Shown here piece by piece: positions 7,289-8,093 of a stretch of DNA of 8,093 nt. The DNA is from DATFXF01 sp035258565 (lineage in GTDB: Bacteria; Acidobacteriota; Terriglobia; Acidiferrales; UBA7541), in assembly GCA_035258565.1 (NCBI GenBank), contig DATFXF010000133.1, positions 1 through 8,093 of the forward strand, given 5' to 3'. Position numbers and translations under genes: made by a program. The stretch's first letter is position 1. Each line of letters opens with the position of its first letter. A model generated the notes under the pieces. It did not search any database, was not told the DNA's origin, and worked only from the letters and a program-made list of their open reading frames with translations.

Positions 7289-7318
7289 AGTATATCGTTC
7301 GCCCGTCAGGCGAGTCAA
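7289..7318 (-). promoter_or_regulatory. Predicted sigma-70-type promoter of nuoB
   Basis: Minus strand TTGACT (-35, 7313-7318), an 18-bp spacer and TATACT (-10, 7289-7294), five of six matches in each box. Transcription would start near 7282, leaving a leader of under 20 bases before ATG 7265. The heptamer CCGTCAG occurs at 7284-7290 and again at 7303-7309 in the same orientation, 19 bp apart, and the arms TCGCC/GGCGA (7299-7303, 7309-7313) lie in the spacer. Any of these could be operator elements. Confidence 0.6.
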
Positions 7319-7363
7319 AGATTAGCCGCGCGCGTCCAACGAAGAGAGCCAGCCAGCCGCAGG

Positions 7364-7392
7364 TTGACGCGCTGTACGCCCAAGCGTAGGCT
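7364..7392 (+). promoter_or_regulatory. Predicted sigma-70-type promoter of the prolyl oligopeptidase gene
   Basis: Plus strand TTGACG (-35, 7364-7369), a 17-bp spacer and TAGGCT (-10, 7387-7392). The -35 is good and the -10 is weak (TA...T kept). The predicted start near 7399 leaves a leader of about 29 bases containing GAGGT (7414-7418), the likely Shine-Dalgarno, 9 bases before ATG 7428. Confidence 0.45.
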
Positions 7393-7427
7393 TGCTCACA
7401 TTCGTCTTCAAGCGAGGTGCACGACCC

Positions 7428-8093
7428 ATGAGTCGAAGCGACGCTCTTCGCCGCAGACTACTCTCCGCGGCTCTTGCTCTGGCCCTGGCCGCGGTGCCCC
7501 GACTGTTCTCGCAATCGACCACCGCGACGCCGGCGGAGCCTGCCAAGCCGCCCGAGGCCCCCGTCCGCGCGGTCACCGAAGAGTATTACGGCACAAAGGT
7601 TTCCGATGCCTATCGCTACATGGAGAACCTGAAGAACCCCCAGGTCACCGCGTGGATGAAGGCACAGAATGACTATACGCGGGCCATGCTCGGGCGCATC
7701 CCGCACCGCGCCCAGTTGTTGGCCCGCATCAAGCAGCTCGATGAGTCCGCCCCCGCCCGTCTCGGAACAGTGCGCCGGCTGCCCGGCGAGCATTACTTCT
7801 ACGAGAAGTTCCCCGCCCAGGCCGACGTCGGCAAGCTCTACCTGCGCCACGGCCTTGCCGCAGAAGAGACTCTGCTGGTTGATCCGGAGAAGCTTTCGAC
7901 CGCGGGCGGGCCGCCCTATGCGCTCAACTACTATACGCCCTCCCACGACGGCAAGTACGTCGCCTACGGCATCTCCCCGGGGGGTTCGGAGAACGCCGTG
8001 CTGCACGTCCTCGAAGCGGCCACGAAGCGCGAGAGCAGCGAAACCATTGACCGCGCGCAATTTGGTGACGTCATCAGCTGGCGGCCCGACGAG
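7428..8093 (+). CDS. Exported S9 family prolyl oligopeptidase, N-terminal part (3' partial)
   Basis: The first 222 residues of a serine peptidase of the prolyl oligopeptidase family (S9A), which cleaves short peptides after proline; the frame is open to the right edge. Residues 1 to about 29 form a Sec signal peptide (SRSDALRRR, then LLSAALALALAAVP), followed by a Pro/Ala-rich linker (TTATPAEPAKPPEAPV, 31-46), so the enzyme should be periplasmic or secreted. From about residue 47 the N-terminal beta-propeller region begins with the family hallmarks VSDAYRYMENLKNPQVTAWM, AQNDYTRAMLGRIPHR (79-94), LLARIKQLDE, and YYTPSHDGKYVAYGISPGGSE (168-188). The catalytic Ser-Asp-His domain lies outside the window, so activity cannot be judged. 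The gene diverges from nuoB across a 162-bp shared promoter region; function is unrelated as far as can be seen. Confidence 0.92.
   Translation, partial: MSRSDALRRRLLSAALALALAAVPRLFSQSTTATPAEPAKPPEAPVRAVTEEYYGTKVSDAYRYMENLKNPQVTAWMKAQNDYTRAMLGRIPHRAQLLARIKQLDESAPARLGTVRRLPGEHYFYEKFPAQADVGKLYLRHGLAAEETLLVDPEKLSTAGGPPYALNYYTPSHDGKYVAYGISPGGSENAVLHVLEAATKRESSETIDRAQFGDVISWRPDE

Noticed and set aside
7458..8060. Minus-strand open frame of about 200 codons opposite the peptidase gene
   Set aside because: The + strand frame here has a signal peptide and clear prolyl oligopeptidase motifs; the minus frame has none.

Overview
The window is a gene-dense, GC-rich (about 60 % or more by eye) piece of a bacterial chromosome. 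It carries nine protein genes: seven complete with a recognisable family, one cut by the left edge and one cut by the right edge. No rRNA, tRNA, CRISPR array, transposase or integrase was seen. The gene mix suggests a member of the Acidobacteriota: a GC-rich NuoB of the 'FNWARKS' type, an exported amidohydrolase of the MLGQSE kind, a lipoprotein cyclase and an exported S9 prolyl oligopeptidase. That placement is an inference from protein resemblance remembered from the families, not from a search.

Left block (1-3070, + strand): a compact arsenosugar biosynthesis operon. It runs arsenite methyltransferase ArsM (3' part), a small AhpD-like CxxC protein of the kind that accompanies this pathway, the radical SAM enzyme ArsS, and 6 bp later an exported serine esterase that is not a usual member. 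Gaps are 13, 25 and 6 bp, so one transcript is likely. ArsM methylates As(III), and ArsS transfers a 5'-deoxyadenosyl group to the dimethylated product, giving the precursor of arsenosugars.

Middle block (3084-5673, - strand): a cyclase/kynurenine-formamidase-family lipoprotein and, upstream of it, an exported D-aminoacylase-like amidohydrolase whose HxH metal motif is replaced. The block converges on the arsenic operon with only 13 bp between stop codons. Both enzymes should act outside the cytoplasmic membrane on amide-type substrates and may form one transcription unit, possibly read together with the EVE-domain gene that lies just upstream (5722-6177, -).

Right block (6341-8093): nuoB of respiratory complex I and a small Rieske ferredoxin lie on the - strand as a two-gene unit, without the usual nuoA and nuoC neighbours. 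A 162-bp divergent promoter region with two good sigma-70-like promoters separates nuoB from a + strand S9 prolyl oligopeptidase gene that runs off the right edge.

No wholly new system is evident. The points most worth a second look are the esterase attached to the arsenosugar operon, the amidohydrolase lacking its HxH motif, the detached nuoB-Rieske pair, and a strong preference for the codon pair CTC-GAG that makes the hexamer CTCGAG several-fold over-represented.
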